Below, piece by piece: positions 36,338 through 44,170 of a stretch of DNA of 64,000 bases. Location: assembly GCF_900106075.1 (NCBI RefSeq), contig NZ_LT629794.1:3059501-3123500 (forward strand). Reading direction: 5' to 3'. Source of the stretch: Polaribacter sp. Hel1_33_78. GTDB lineage: Bacteria; Bacteroidota; Bacteroidia; Flavobacteriales; Flavobacteriaceae. The notes under the pieces were generated by a model. It saw only the letters and a list, made by a program, of their open reading frames with translations, did not search any database and had not been told where the DNA came from. The first letter of the stretch is position 1, and each line of letters begins with the position of its first letter. The position numbers and the translations under genes were made by a program.

Positions 36338-39088
36338 TTAAAAACTAATATTCACATTCATAAAGTAGGTTGTGCCTCTTCCATACCAATATTTATTACC
36401 AAAAACAGGTTTGTTTAGCGCTTTATCAGCTCTTAATTCATTATAATTTGCATTTCTACCTTGCTCAAATCCTCCAGATTTATACTCCGTATTTAGTAGG
36501 TTATTTACCGTTGCGAATGCACTAATGTAATACCTCTCTATCTTCCAAGATTTTCCTCCAACAAGGTTTACAACTTTATAATTATTAAATTTTTCTTGCT
36601 GCAAAAGCTCTCTAGCAACCTCTATATCATAATCCGGAAATGTTAAACCATCTGCATCTGTATAAAAATTACTGGATCTTGTTAATGGTGCAATATCTAC
36701 AAAAGTGTTGCTAAAGAAATTTGCCGTTGCACCAATCCACCAATAATTTGGGTCTCTATATTCAAAACCAACAGAATGTGCAGTGTGAGGTCCTGCTGCA
36801 ATTTTATAGTTTTTTAAATTTGATATGTAATTTCCTGAACGACCGTTTTCATCAAAAATTCCTTCATTTGTAACGTCTGAAGTAAGATGCAAATCAGGAT
36901 TATTAGCATAGGTAAAACTACCAATAGAAGCTGCTCCTTTTAATTTTATGGTTGGCGTAACTTGTGCTTCTAAACCAAATTCTAGTCCAAGCTGTTTCTT
37001 TTCAATCCCTGATAAAATTTCTTGAACAAAAGCAGTGTTATCTCCTCCAACTCCATCAGCAAAATAAAAAGAAATTTCAGTTGCATCCTCTATCTCGGTA
37101 TAGTAAGTGGTTACTCTAGAAGTAATTATCGGACCTCTTCTAATATAACTTACATCCAAAGAAAATACTTTTTCACTCTGTAAATCATTAACTATATTGT
37201 TATTCTCTCTAGCATTAGAAAAAGAGTTTCTAATGGTTGGCGCTTGCGTTAAATAAGCAAAATTTGCATCTATTAAATTACGCCCATTAATTTTATACGT
37301 TGCGCCTGTTTTTATACCATAGTTAATGAAATTTAATTTCTCTGATTTCCCAAAAGAACTATTTTCAAAACGACCATTTTGATACAAACCTTCTCTTTGA
37401 TTTGTTATTTTAGAAATCTTTGCAGCTGCATAAAAATCTATTTTATTGTATTTAAACTGTACCTGTGCAAAAGCATTAATTAGAACTGAACTTAAATTAA
37501 AATTATATCTAAATTTATCACCAACACCAACAACTCTGTTTGGATTTAATACATCATTTTGCATTTGCACTTCTGTATCTGCAAAATTATTGATGTCTAA
37601 ATAGCCGACTCCTCCTAATAAGTCGAGAACTTCTGCAAAATTTTTAGAACGTAAACCTTTGTATTCTAATTTTCCGTTTATAGAAATATTATTATTAATC
37701 TCTGCATTGTAAATGGTATTTATGGTAAATTGTTTGTCATCATTTCTATCCTCATACAAAACATACGCATTGTTTAAGGCAACACTTGCATTGGTGGTAT
37801 TTGCATCAAAAATACGATCCCAGTTTAATTGCCCGTTATTTACAAAGTTTTCTTGGGCATTATAGGCACCGGATAAATCATTATATCTCAGAAAGTAACT
37901 TGGTAATATTTGGTAATACGAAGGACTAGGATTTGAGCCTCCGTTAAAATCTAAACGACTATTTCCTATTTTCCCAAACTGATAAGATCCATTTGTTTGT
38001 AATGTTGCATTTTCTGAAACATTCCAATAATGACTGAACATTAAAATGGGTTCTACAACTTCTTTTATTCTGGAATTACGTTTTTTTCCATTGAGATTCC
38101 CCCAATACTCATTATACTTAATTCCTTTTAAATCGAAAACTTCTTGGGTGTTAGGCGAAGATTTACCTCTTCTATTTGGGGTAAAAATTCCTGTAAAATT
38201 TAGACTGTGATTCTCGTTAATTTTCTTCTCTATAGATGCGAAAACAGCATATGCATTGTAAGAAGTTCCTTCATTAAAACCTTCGTTTCCTAATCTCCTA
38301 CTTGCGGAAAAAGTCATCGCCCAACCTTTTTCAGAAATACCTGTAGAATGCGTTGCCATAACTCTATGCTCATAACTTCTATTGGATGAAGAATAAGAGA
38401 TTCTTGTTCCAGGTCTTTGCTGCGAAGCTCTCGTATCCATGTTTGTAGATCCTAAAACACCTCCAAAAGTAAAATTAGACGGGGATAAACCATTACTAAA
38501 TTCTTGATTCCTTAAAACATCATTGAGTCCGCCCCAATTGCTCCATTGCGCCCTGCCATCATAAACCTTGTTCATTTCAATTCCGTTAATTAAAACTTTA
38601 CCGTTTCCAGAATCCAATCCTTTTATTCTAAAAAAAGAAGAACTAAACTCAAAAGCAGCAGTTCTTAAAAAAACATCTTTTGAAGCATGCAAAAGTCCAG
38701 AGATATTATCGGCAGCACTTGCATCATTATTTAATTCATCATCTGTAATTGTAATAATACTTAAATCTTGTTCCTCTGTAATATCTTTGTATAAAATGAT
38801 TGAACCTAAATCCAAGGTCTTTCCAGAGAGTTCTATAGGAAAATTCTGAGTTTCAAATCCATTAAATTTAATTTCTAAAACGCAGCTTCCGTTGGAAAGA
38901 TCTTTTAACTGAAAGAATCCATTTATATCTGATTTAGTAATAACATTTGTGTTTTTAACACGCACAAAGACATTCGATAATGGGCTTTCAGAATTATTAT
39001 CTACGACAATTCCTATTATAATATTTTGGGAATATATTGTTGTAAAGCACAACAGAAACAGAACTATTAATATAATAGTTTTATTCAT
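36338..39088 (-). CDS. TonB-dependent outer-membrane receptor with carboxypeptidase-like N-terminal domain
   Basis: A 916-residue receptor. A signal peptide (ending IYSQ, about 20) is followed by a carboxypeptidase-regulatory-like beta-sandwich (about 25-100, NGFFQLKDLSNGSCVLEIKF), a plug domain (about 115-240) and a long 22-stranded-type barrel ending in a C-terminal aromatic (VNISF). Such receptors import bulky substrates with TonB/ExbBD energy. The substrate is unknown; the neighbours (DUF5689 lipoprotein and a nuclease) hint at nucleic acid or phosphate compounds. It is the first gene of the receptor-DUF5689-mce run. Confidence 0.93.
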   Translation of the reverse strand: MNKTIILIVLFLLCFTTIYSQNIIIGIVVDNNSESPLSNVFVRVKNTNVITKSDINGFFQLKDLSNGSCVLEIKFNGFETQNFPIELSGKTLDLGSIILYKDITEEQDLSIITITDDELNNDASAADNISGLLHASKDVFLRTAAFEFSSSFFRIKGLDSGNGKVLINGIEMNKVYDGRAQWSNWGGLNDVLRNQEFSNGLSPSNFTFGGVLGSTNMDTRASQQRPGTRISYSSSNRSYEHRVMATHSTGISEKGWAMTFSASRRLGNEGFNEGTSYNAYAVFASIEKKINENHSLNFTGIFTPNRRGKSSPNTQEVFDLKGIKYNEYWGNLNGKKRNSRIKEVVEPILMFSHYWNVSENATLQTNGSYQFGKIGNSRLDFNGGSNPSPSYYQILPSYFLRYNDLSGAYNAQENFVNNGQLNWDRIFDANTTNASVALNNAYVLYEDRNDDKQFTINTIYNAEINNNISINGKLEYKGLRSKNFAEVLDLLGGVGYLDINNFADTEVQMQNDVLNPNRVVGVGDKFRYNFNLSSVLINAFAQVQFKYNKIDFYAAAKISKITNQREGLYQNGRFENSSFGKSEKLNFINYGIKTGATYKINGRNLIDANFAYLTQAPTIRNSFSNARENNNIVNDLQSEKVFSLDVSYIRRGPIITSRVTTYYTEIEDATEISFYFADGVGGDNTAFVQEILSGIEKKQLGLEFGLEAQVTPTIKLKGAASIGSFTYANNPDLHLTSDVTNEGIFDENGRSGNYISNLKNYKIAAGPHTAHSVGFEYRDPNYWWIGATANFFSNTFVDIAPLTRSSNFYTDADGLTFPDYDIEVARELLQQEKFNNYKVVNLVGGKSWKIERYYISAFATVNNLLNTEYKSGGFEQGRNANYNELRADKALNKPVFGNKYWYGRGTTYFMNVNISF

Positions 39089-39220
39089 AATTTTTTCTTT
39101 TTCAATTTTATAGCAAAGTAAAACTACTGATTTTTAGTTAAAAAAAGACAGCCAAAAGAATTTTTTATTTTTAATGATGCTTTTTGTTCTGTAAGTTTGT
39201 GGTTAATAAAAACTAAAAAA

Positions 39221-40276
39221 ATGAAGAAGAAAACCTATTTACTATTTCTCTTAATGTTCACTATATGTGTCACTTTTTCACAGAAAAATCAAAATAAATA
39301 CTCGATTAGAACCATTGCTTTTTACAATTTAGAAAACCTTTTTGACACTATAAATGATACTTCTATTAATGATGAAGCTAGCCCGATGATGGAGTTAAAA
39401 TCAAACAGGTCCAAAGTTTATTGGGACAAGATTGATAAGCTAGCAAGTACGATTGCACAAATAGGATTAGATAAAGCAAATACGAGTCCTGCAATTATCG
39501 GGGTTTCCGAAGTAGAGAACCTAGGTGTTATAGAAGATTTGGTTAAAAATAAGCATTTAGTAAAAAATAATTACGGAATAATACATTACGATTCGCCTGA
39601 CAAACGCGGAATTGATGTAGCCTTATTATATCAAAAAAAGTATTTTAAACCTATATATCATGAAGCTTTTAATCCTAATATTTATAAAAATAATTTTAAA
39701 GTATATACCAGAGATCAGTTATTAGTTTCTGGTTATTTAGACGATGAATTAATTCATGTTATTGTAAATCATTGGCCATCTAGAAGTGGTGGTGAAGCAA
39801 AGAGCAGGCCTTTACGCGAGAAAGCCGCATATCAAAACACAAAAATTATTGATCAAATTAGGGAAAACGACCCAAACGCTAAAATTCTTATTTTAGGTGA
39901 TTTTAATGATGACCCTATAAACTCTAGTTTTAAAAACATTTTAAAAACAAAAAGAAAAAAGAAAAATGTAGGGAAAAACGATATTTACAATCCGTATGAG
40001 GATCTTTTTACAAGAGGCTTTAACACCCTAGTTTACAGAGATAATTTGAATCTTTTTGATATGATTTTAATTTCATCACCATTATTAGATAGAGGCGTAA
40101 AAGATTTTTCTAATTACAAAATGTTTCAAGCGATGATTTTTAATAAACGCTTTTTAAGTGATAAAAAGGGGAAATTTAAAGGTTATCCCTTTAGAAGTTT
40201 TTCTAATGGTGGGTATACTGGTGGTTATTCAGATCATTACCCTGTTTATATGTATTTAATTAAAGAGAAAAAGTAA
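39221..40276 (+). CDS. Secreted endonuclease/exonuclease/phosphatase-family protein
   Basis: The ATG at 39221 is preferred because it gives a signal peptide (MKKKTYLLFLLMFTIC...FSQ); a TTG 24 bases earlier is in frame. The 351-residue protein has all the EEP metal and catalytic motifs: FYNLENLFD, GVSEVEN, VNHWPSRSGG, LGDFNDDP and YSDHYPVYM. Family members cleave phosphodiesters in DNA, RNA or lipids; the NHWPS and GDFND pattern matches extracellular DNase-like EEPs of Bacteroidetes. It is divergent from the TonB receptor (132-bp gap) and probably periplasmic or secreted. Confidence 0.9.
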   Translation: MKKKTYLLFLLMFTICVTFSQKNQNKYSIRTIAFYNLENLFDTINDTSINDEASPMMELKSNRSKVYWDKIDKLASTIAQIGLDKANTSPAIIGVSEVENLGVIEDLVKNKHLVKNNYGIIHYDSPDKRGIDVALLYQKKYFKPIYHEAFNPNIYKNNFKVYTRDQLLVSGYLDDELIHVIVNHWPSRSGGEAKSRPLREKAAYQNTKIIDQIRENDPNAKILILGDFNDDPINSSFKNILKTKRKKKNVGKNDIYNPYEDLFTRGFNTLVYRDNLNLFDMILISSPLLDRGVKDFSNYKMFQAMIFNKRFLSDKKGKFKGYPFRSFSNGGYTGGYSDHYPVYMYLIKEKK

Positions 40277-40295
40277 ACATAACTTTATAAAATAG

Positions 40296-40330
40296 AAAAA
40301 CCCGTAACTTTAAAAGTTACGGGTTTTTTT
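40296..40330. terminator. Bidirectional terminator between the EEP nuclease and rng
   Basis: A perfect stem around aaacccgtaactt/aagttacgggttt with a 2-4-base loop, A run on the left and a T run on the right. It serves the nuclease gene (plus) and rng (minus). Confidence 0.92.
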
Positions 40331-40364
40331 GATAAAAAATTATTGCCTTTTACGAGTATAAAAA

Positions 40365-41894
40365 TTAATCTCTAGGAGATTTAAATCTATAATGTAAGTA
40401 TGTGTAAGCATCTCTAGGTATAATAGTAATCCACTTTTTGTGTTTTAAATACCATTTAAAACGAATAGAATTTACGCCTTTTAATAAATAAGCAGCGATA
40501 AAAGGATGCAAGTGTAATTGTATCTTTTTATTTTTTGGATTAGAAATAAATTTTTCTAAATCTGCTTGAATTTTGTCTAATAAGACAATTGGCGCTTCTA
40601 CATCTCCATTTTTATTTGGGTTGGCTTCGGTAGTTTTTATACTTAACTCTGGTCTAACCCTTTGTCTTGTAATTTGCACCAAACCAAATTTACTTGGAGG
40701 TAATATTTTATGTTTTGTTCTATCTAAAGCCATTTGCTCTTTTAAGTGCTGATACAGTTTGTTTCTGTTTTCAGCCTTATGCATATCAATAAAATCAACA
40801 ACTATAATCCCGCCCATATCACGCAATTGCAATTGACGTGCTATTTCTGTAGCTGAAATTAAATTTACTTCTAATGCTGTATCTTCTTGAGAGCCTGCTT
40901 TATTAGAACGGTTTCCGCTATTAACATCAATAACGTGTAAAGCTTCTGTGTGCTCTATTACTAGATACGCACCTCTGCTCATAGAAACTGTTTTACCAAA
41001 CGATGTTTTTATTTGTCTTTCTATTCCATATTTTTCAAAAATTGGAGTTTCAGACTTGTGCAACTTTACTATTTTTTCTTTTTCAGGATAAATCTCTTGT
41101 AGATATTCTTTAATTTCTACTTTCAAAGTTTCATCATTTGTTACAATACTTGTAAAAGTTTCATTCATAACGTCTCTTAAAATAGAAGACGCCCTGTTTA
41201 ATTCGCTCAAAATTTTTGTTGGTGTATTTGTGTTAGCTATGCTTTTACACATTTTTTTCCAACGTTCTAATGAGTTTTGCAAATCTTTATCTAATTCCGC
41301 CACCTTTTTTCCTTCGGCAACAGTTCTTAAAATAACGCCAAAACCTTTTGGTTTTATGCTTTTTGCTAATCTTTTTAATCGTTCTTTTTCTTTTGGGTCT
41401 TCAATTTTTTGAGAAACTGAAACTCTGTTAGAAAAAGGAACTAATACCAAAAATCTACCAGCTATTGAAAGCTCTGAACTTAATCTTGGGCCTTTTGTAG
41501 AAATTGGCTCTTTTACAATTTGTACTAAAAGGTTTTGACCTGTTTTTAGTACCTTATTTATACTACCGTCTTTGTTAATTTCTTCCTCAAATCGGAAGTT
41601 TTTTAAAGTGAATTCTTTATACCTACCTGTGCTTACTTTCTTAATGAACGTATTTAATGAGTTTACTTGCGCACCTAAATCATGATAATGTAAAAACCCG
41701 TCTTTTGGGTATCCTACATTTACAAAGGCTGCATTTAAACCTGTTAATACCTTTCCTATTTTGGCTAAAAAAATATCGCCAACAGAAAATTTATTACCAG
41801 TTGTTTCATTATTTAATTCAATAAGTTTTCCATCTCTTAATAAGGCAAAATCAATATCAGATGAATTTGAACGAATTATTAATTCTGTTTTCAT
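40365..41894 (-). CDS. rng: Ribonuclease E/G family protein
   Basis: A 509-residue RNase G-type enzyme. An N-terminal S1-like domain (about 35-130) is followed by the RNase H-like/DNase I-like catalytic core with the two metal aspartates Asp323 (VIDVNSGN) and Asp367 (VVDFIDM). It cleaves single-stranded A/U-rich RNA in rRNA and mRNA processing. The zinc-link CPxCxG segment expected after about residue 410 is absent: the sequence reads QRVRPELSIKTTEANPNK, with no cysteine. A 172-bp leader with two hairpins precedes the start. Confidence 0.92.
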   Translation of the reverse strand: MKTELIIRSNSSDIDFALLRDGKLIELNNETTGNKFSVGDIFLAKIGKVLTGLNAAFVNVGYPKDGFLHYHDLGAQVNSLNTFIKKVSTGRYKEFTLKNFRFEEEINKDGSINKVLKTGQNLLVQIVKEPISTKGPRLSSELSIAGRFLVLVPFSNRVSVSQKIEDPKEKERLKRLAKSIKPKGFGVILRTVAEGKKVAELDKDLQNSLERWKKMCKSIANTNTPTKILSELNRASSILRDVMNETFTSIVTNDETLKVEIKEYLQEIYPEKEKIVKLHKSETPIFEKYGIERQIKTSFGKTVSMSRGAYLVIEHTEALHVIDVNSGNRSNKAGSQEDTALEVNLISATEIARQLQLRDMGGIIVVDFIDMHKAENRNKLYQHLKEQMALDRTKHKILPPSKFGLVQITRQRVRPELSIKTTEANPNKNGDVEAPIVLLDKIQADLEKFISNPKNKKIQLHLHPFIAAYLLKGVNSIRFKWYLKHKKWITIIPRDAYTYLHYRFKSPRD

Positions 41895-41946
41895 ACTGAA
41901 ATGGTTTTAATCTACACTTCATTGTGCAGATGGATTAATATTGTCA

Positions 41947-42000
41947 GGTATTTGTAATACCGTGAGAAGATTTACTGCTTTACACAGCGTGTAAATCTTC
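41947..42000 (-). promoter_or_regulatory. Two hairpins in the rng leader
   Basis: Hairpin one: GGTATT/AATACC (41947-41952 and 41956-41961), loop of 3. Hairpin two: GAAGATTTAC/GTAAATCTTC (41966-41975 and 41991-42000), loop of 15. Both lie in the transcribed leader about 53 bases upstream of the rng start. RNase E autoregulates through its own leader in E. coli; a similar arrangement here is inference. Confidence 0.45.
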
Positions 42001-42048
42001 GGATGTCAATGAACTTTTTTTAATTGATTTTTTCGTTAAACAATAAAC

Positions 42049-42076
42049 GAAAAAGTAAGCATTTGCTTACTTTTTC
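42049..42076 (-). terminator. Terminator overlapping the end of the 29-codon gene
   Basis: A perfect 12-bp stem (42049-42060 with 42065-42076) and a 4-base loop. On the minus strand the distal arm reads GCTTACTTTTTC and runs into T-rich DNA. It includes the stop codon (42067-42069) of the small gene, so it probably ends the HU-small-gene transcript. Confidence 0.65.
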
Positions 42077-42156
42077 TTGTGTCTATTTGCTCTAGCTCTT
42101 TTCTTTCTTTTGTGTGTAGAGATTTTTGCTCTCTTTCTTTTTTTACCACTTGGCAT
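42067..42156 (-). CDS. 29-residue Lys/Arg-rich basic protein, probable ribosome-associated protein
   Basis: A short gene found by reading the gap between rng and HU. The minus strand gives MPSGKKRKRAKISTHKRKKR followed by ARANRHKKK and TAA. Of 29 residues about 18 are Lys, Arg or His and there is no acidic residue. Proteins of this form (MPxGKKRKRxKxxTHKRKKRxRANRHKKK) are strikingly conserved in Bacteroidetes. I recall a Bacteroidetes-specific 50S protein called bL38 from the Flavobacterium johnsoniae ribosome that may be this one; I cannot verify the match from memory. It lies 47 bases downstream of the HU gene, on the same strand, and ends in a hairpin. Confidence 0.8.
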   Translation of the reverse strand: MPSGKKRKRAKISTHKRKKRARANRHKKK

Positions 42157-42203
42157 AATGTTCTTTTGTTTTTTAAACCTATTCGGCTTAGATTAATATT
42201 GTG

Positions 42204-42494
42204 TTACTTAACAGCTACTTTATTTTTTACTCCTTCAGTAAAAGTTTTCGCTGGTTTAAAAGCTGGAATGTTGTGTGCTGGAATTTTAATAGTCGTATTT
42301 TTTGAAATATTTCTACCTGTTTTCTCTGCTCTAGTTTTAATAATAAAACTACCAAAACCTCTTAAATAAACGTTATCCCCATTTTCCAATGCATCTTTAA
42401 CTTCAGTCATAAACGCCTCAACTGTTGCTAAAACATCTGTCTTTTCTATACCAGATTTGTCTGAAATTTTCGATACGATATCTGCTTTCGTCAT
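42204..42494 (-). CDS. HU/IHF-family DNA-binding protein
   Basis: A 96-residue nucleoid protein. MTKADIVSKISDKSGIEKTDVLATVEAF forms the N-terminal helical dimer unit, GDNVYLRGFGSFIIKTRAEKTGRN carries the GFGSF beta-hairpin and NIPAFKPAKTF the DNA-binding arm. It bends DNA as a dimer. A TATATTTG box (42545-42552) precedes it on the minus strand, and it is followed by the 29-codon gene, likely in one transcript. Confidence 0.95.
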   Translation of the reverse strand: MTKADIVSKISDKSGIEKTDVLATVEAFMTEVKDALENGDNVYLRGFGSFIIKTRAEKTGRNISKNTTIKIPAHNIPAFKPAKTFTEGVKNKVAVK

Positions 42495-42635
42495 GTTTCT
42501 ATTTTTACTATATTTTTATTAATTTACTTTCAAAAATGCGGATGCAAATATATGATAATTAATCAATTCCGAAAAGATAAAGACTTAAATTTATATGAAT
42601 TTTAAAATGTAATATTGTAAATCTATTTTTTATCG

Positions 42636-43679
42636 ATGAAATTTTCTAATACATTAATTTACTGGTACTTACAAAACAACAGAGAATTGCCTTGGCGTAA
42701 AGTCAATAATCCATACTTTATTTGGCTATCAGAGATTATGTTACAGCAAACAAGAGTTGCACAAGGAATGGCCTATTATTTAAAATTTACTGAAAATTTT
42801 CCAACTGTTTTTGATCTCGCTAAAGCGGATGAAAGCACTGTTTTAAAAATGTGGCAAGGTTTAGGATATTACTCCCGTGCAAGAAATTTACATCACTCAG
42901 CAAAACAAATAGCCATCGAATTTAATGGTGAATTTCCGTCTACCTACAAAGAAATAATTAAACTAAAAGGTATAGGAGATTATACCGCTTCTGCAATTGC
43001 ATCGATTTGTTTTAATGAACCAACTGCTGTAGTAGACGGAAATGTTTACAGAGTTTTGTCTCGTTATTTTGGCATTAAAACACCTATAAATTCATCAACG
43101 GGAATTAAAGAATTTAAAGCTTTAGCTCAAACTTTAATAAATAAATCTCAACCAGGAACTCACAATCAAGCAATTATGGATTTTGGCGCACTTCTTTGCA
43201 AGCCTCAAAATCCTTTATGCGAAACTTGCCCTTTGGCGGATAGCTGTGTGGCTTTGGCAAAGAAATTGATAAAAGAACTTCCCGTAAAAGAAAAAAAAAT
43301 AAAAGTGAGAAATAGATATTTTAACTTTCTAGTTGTTAAAACTGATGATGGAAAAACAATTTTATCAGAAAGAAAAGGAAAAGGAATTTGGCAAGGGTTA
43401 TATCAATTCCCTTTAATTGAAAGTGATAAGAGCATCAACAAAAACGAACTTGTTTCTTTAGAGGAATTTATAAATTTATTTCCACATATAACAACTTTAT
43501 CACTCTTCAATAAAAAAGAAATAGTGCATAAATTATCTCATCAGCACTTATACACACAATTCTGGGTTGTAGAGGTGTTAGCGTCATCAGCAGCAAAAAT
43601 AAAATGGAACGTTGTTCATAAATATCCTGTTCCTGTTTTAATTGCTAATTTCTTAGAGACCTTTCAAATTAAAAAGTAA
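42636..43679 (+). CDS. mutY: A/G-specific adenine glycosylase
   Basis: A 347-residue DNA repair enzyme. The HhH motif (LKGIGDYTASAIASI) holds the catalytic Asp in VDGNVYRVLSR, and the catalytic Glu is in EIMLQQTRV. The iron-sulfur cysteines are CKPQNPLCETCPLADSC. The C-terminal domain (about 230-347) resembles MutT and reads 8-oxoG. It removes adenine mispaired with 8-oxoguanine. It is followed by ssb after 40 bases; mutY-ssb-gldE-gldD is a conserved flavobacterial block. Confidence 0.96.
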   Translation: MKFSNTLIYWYLQNNRELPWRKVNNPYFIWLSEIMLQQTRVAQGMAYYLKFTENFPTVFDLAKADESTVLKMWQGLGYYSRARNLHHSAKQIAIEFNGEFPSTYKEIIKLKGIGDYTASAIASICFNEPTAVVDGNVYRVLSRYFGIKTPINSSTGIKEFKALAQTLINKSQPGTHNQAIMDFGALLCKPQNPLCETCPLADSCVALAKKLIKELPVKEKKIKVRNRYFNFLVVKTDDGKTILSERKGKGIWQGLYQFPLIESDKSINKNELVSLEEFINLFPHITTLSLFNKKEIVHKLSHQHLYTQFWVVEVLASSAAKIKWNVVHKYPVPVLIANFLETFQIKK

Positions 43680-43719
43680 TTGAATTTTTTAGTATATTTG
43701 ATATGAAAACACAAATGCT

Positions 43720-44151
43720 ATGGCAGGTACAATAAATAAGGTAATTTTAATCGGTAATTTAGGTGATGATGTGAAAATGCATTATTTCGAAGGAGGTAAT
43801 TCTATTGGAAGATTCCCTATTGCAACAAGCGAAAGTTATACAAATAAACAAACTGGAGAAAAAGTATCAACTACCGATTGGCATAATATTGTTGTTAGAA
43901 ATAAGCTGGCAGAAATTTGCGAAAAATATTTATCAAAAGGGGATAAAGTGTATGTTGAAGGAAAATTAAAAAACCGTCAATGGGAACAAGACGGAGTGAA
44001 ACGTTATTCGACCGAAATTCATGTAAATGAAATGACTTTTTTAACGACTAAAAAGAGTCTTGAAAACACGAACAATGCTCCTCAAAACCAAAACTCTTCT
44101 GCAAGTCCAAAGTCAGTTGTAAAAGAAGAAAATGATGATTTACCTTTTTAA
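43720..44151 (+). CDS. ssb: Single-stranded DNA-binding protein
   Basis: A 143-residue SSB. The N-terminal OB fold (about 1-105) begins AGTINKVILIGNLGDDVKM, and the acidic C-terminal tip is EENDDLPF, the partner-protein docking end. It coats ssDNA as a tetramer in replication and repair. It is preceded by TATATTTG (43693-43700) and followed by gldE after 19 bases, consistent with the mutY-ssb-gldE-gldD arrangement. Confidence 0.96.
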   Translation: MAGTINKVILIGNLGDDVKMHYFEGGNSIGRFPIATSESYTNKQTGEKVSTTDWHNIVVRNKLAEICEKYLSKGDKVYVEGKLKNRQWEQDGVKRYSTEIHVNEMTFLTTKKSLENTNNAPQNQNSSASPKSVVKEENDDLPF

Positions 44152-44170
44152 TTTGCTAAACTTTTAGAAT

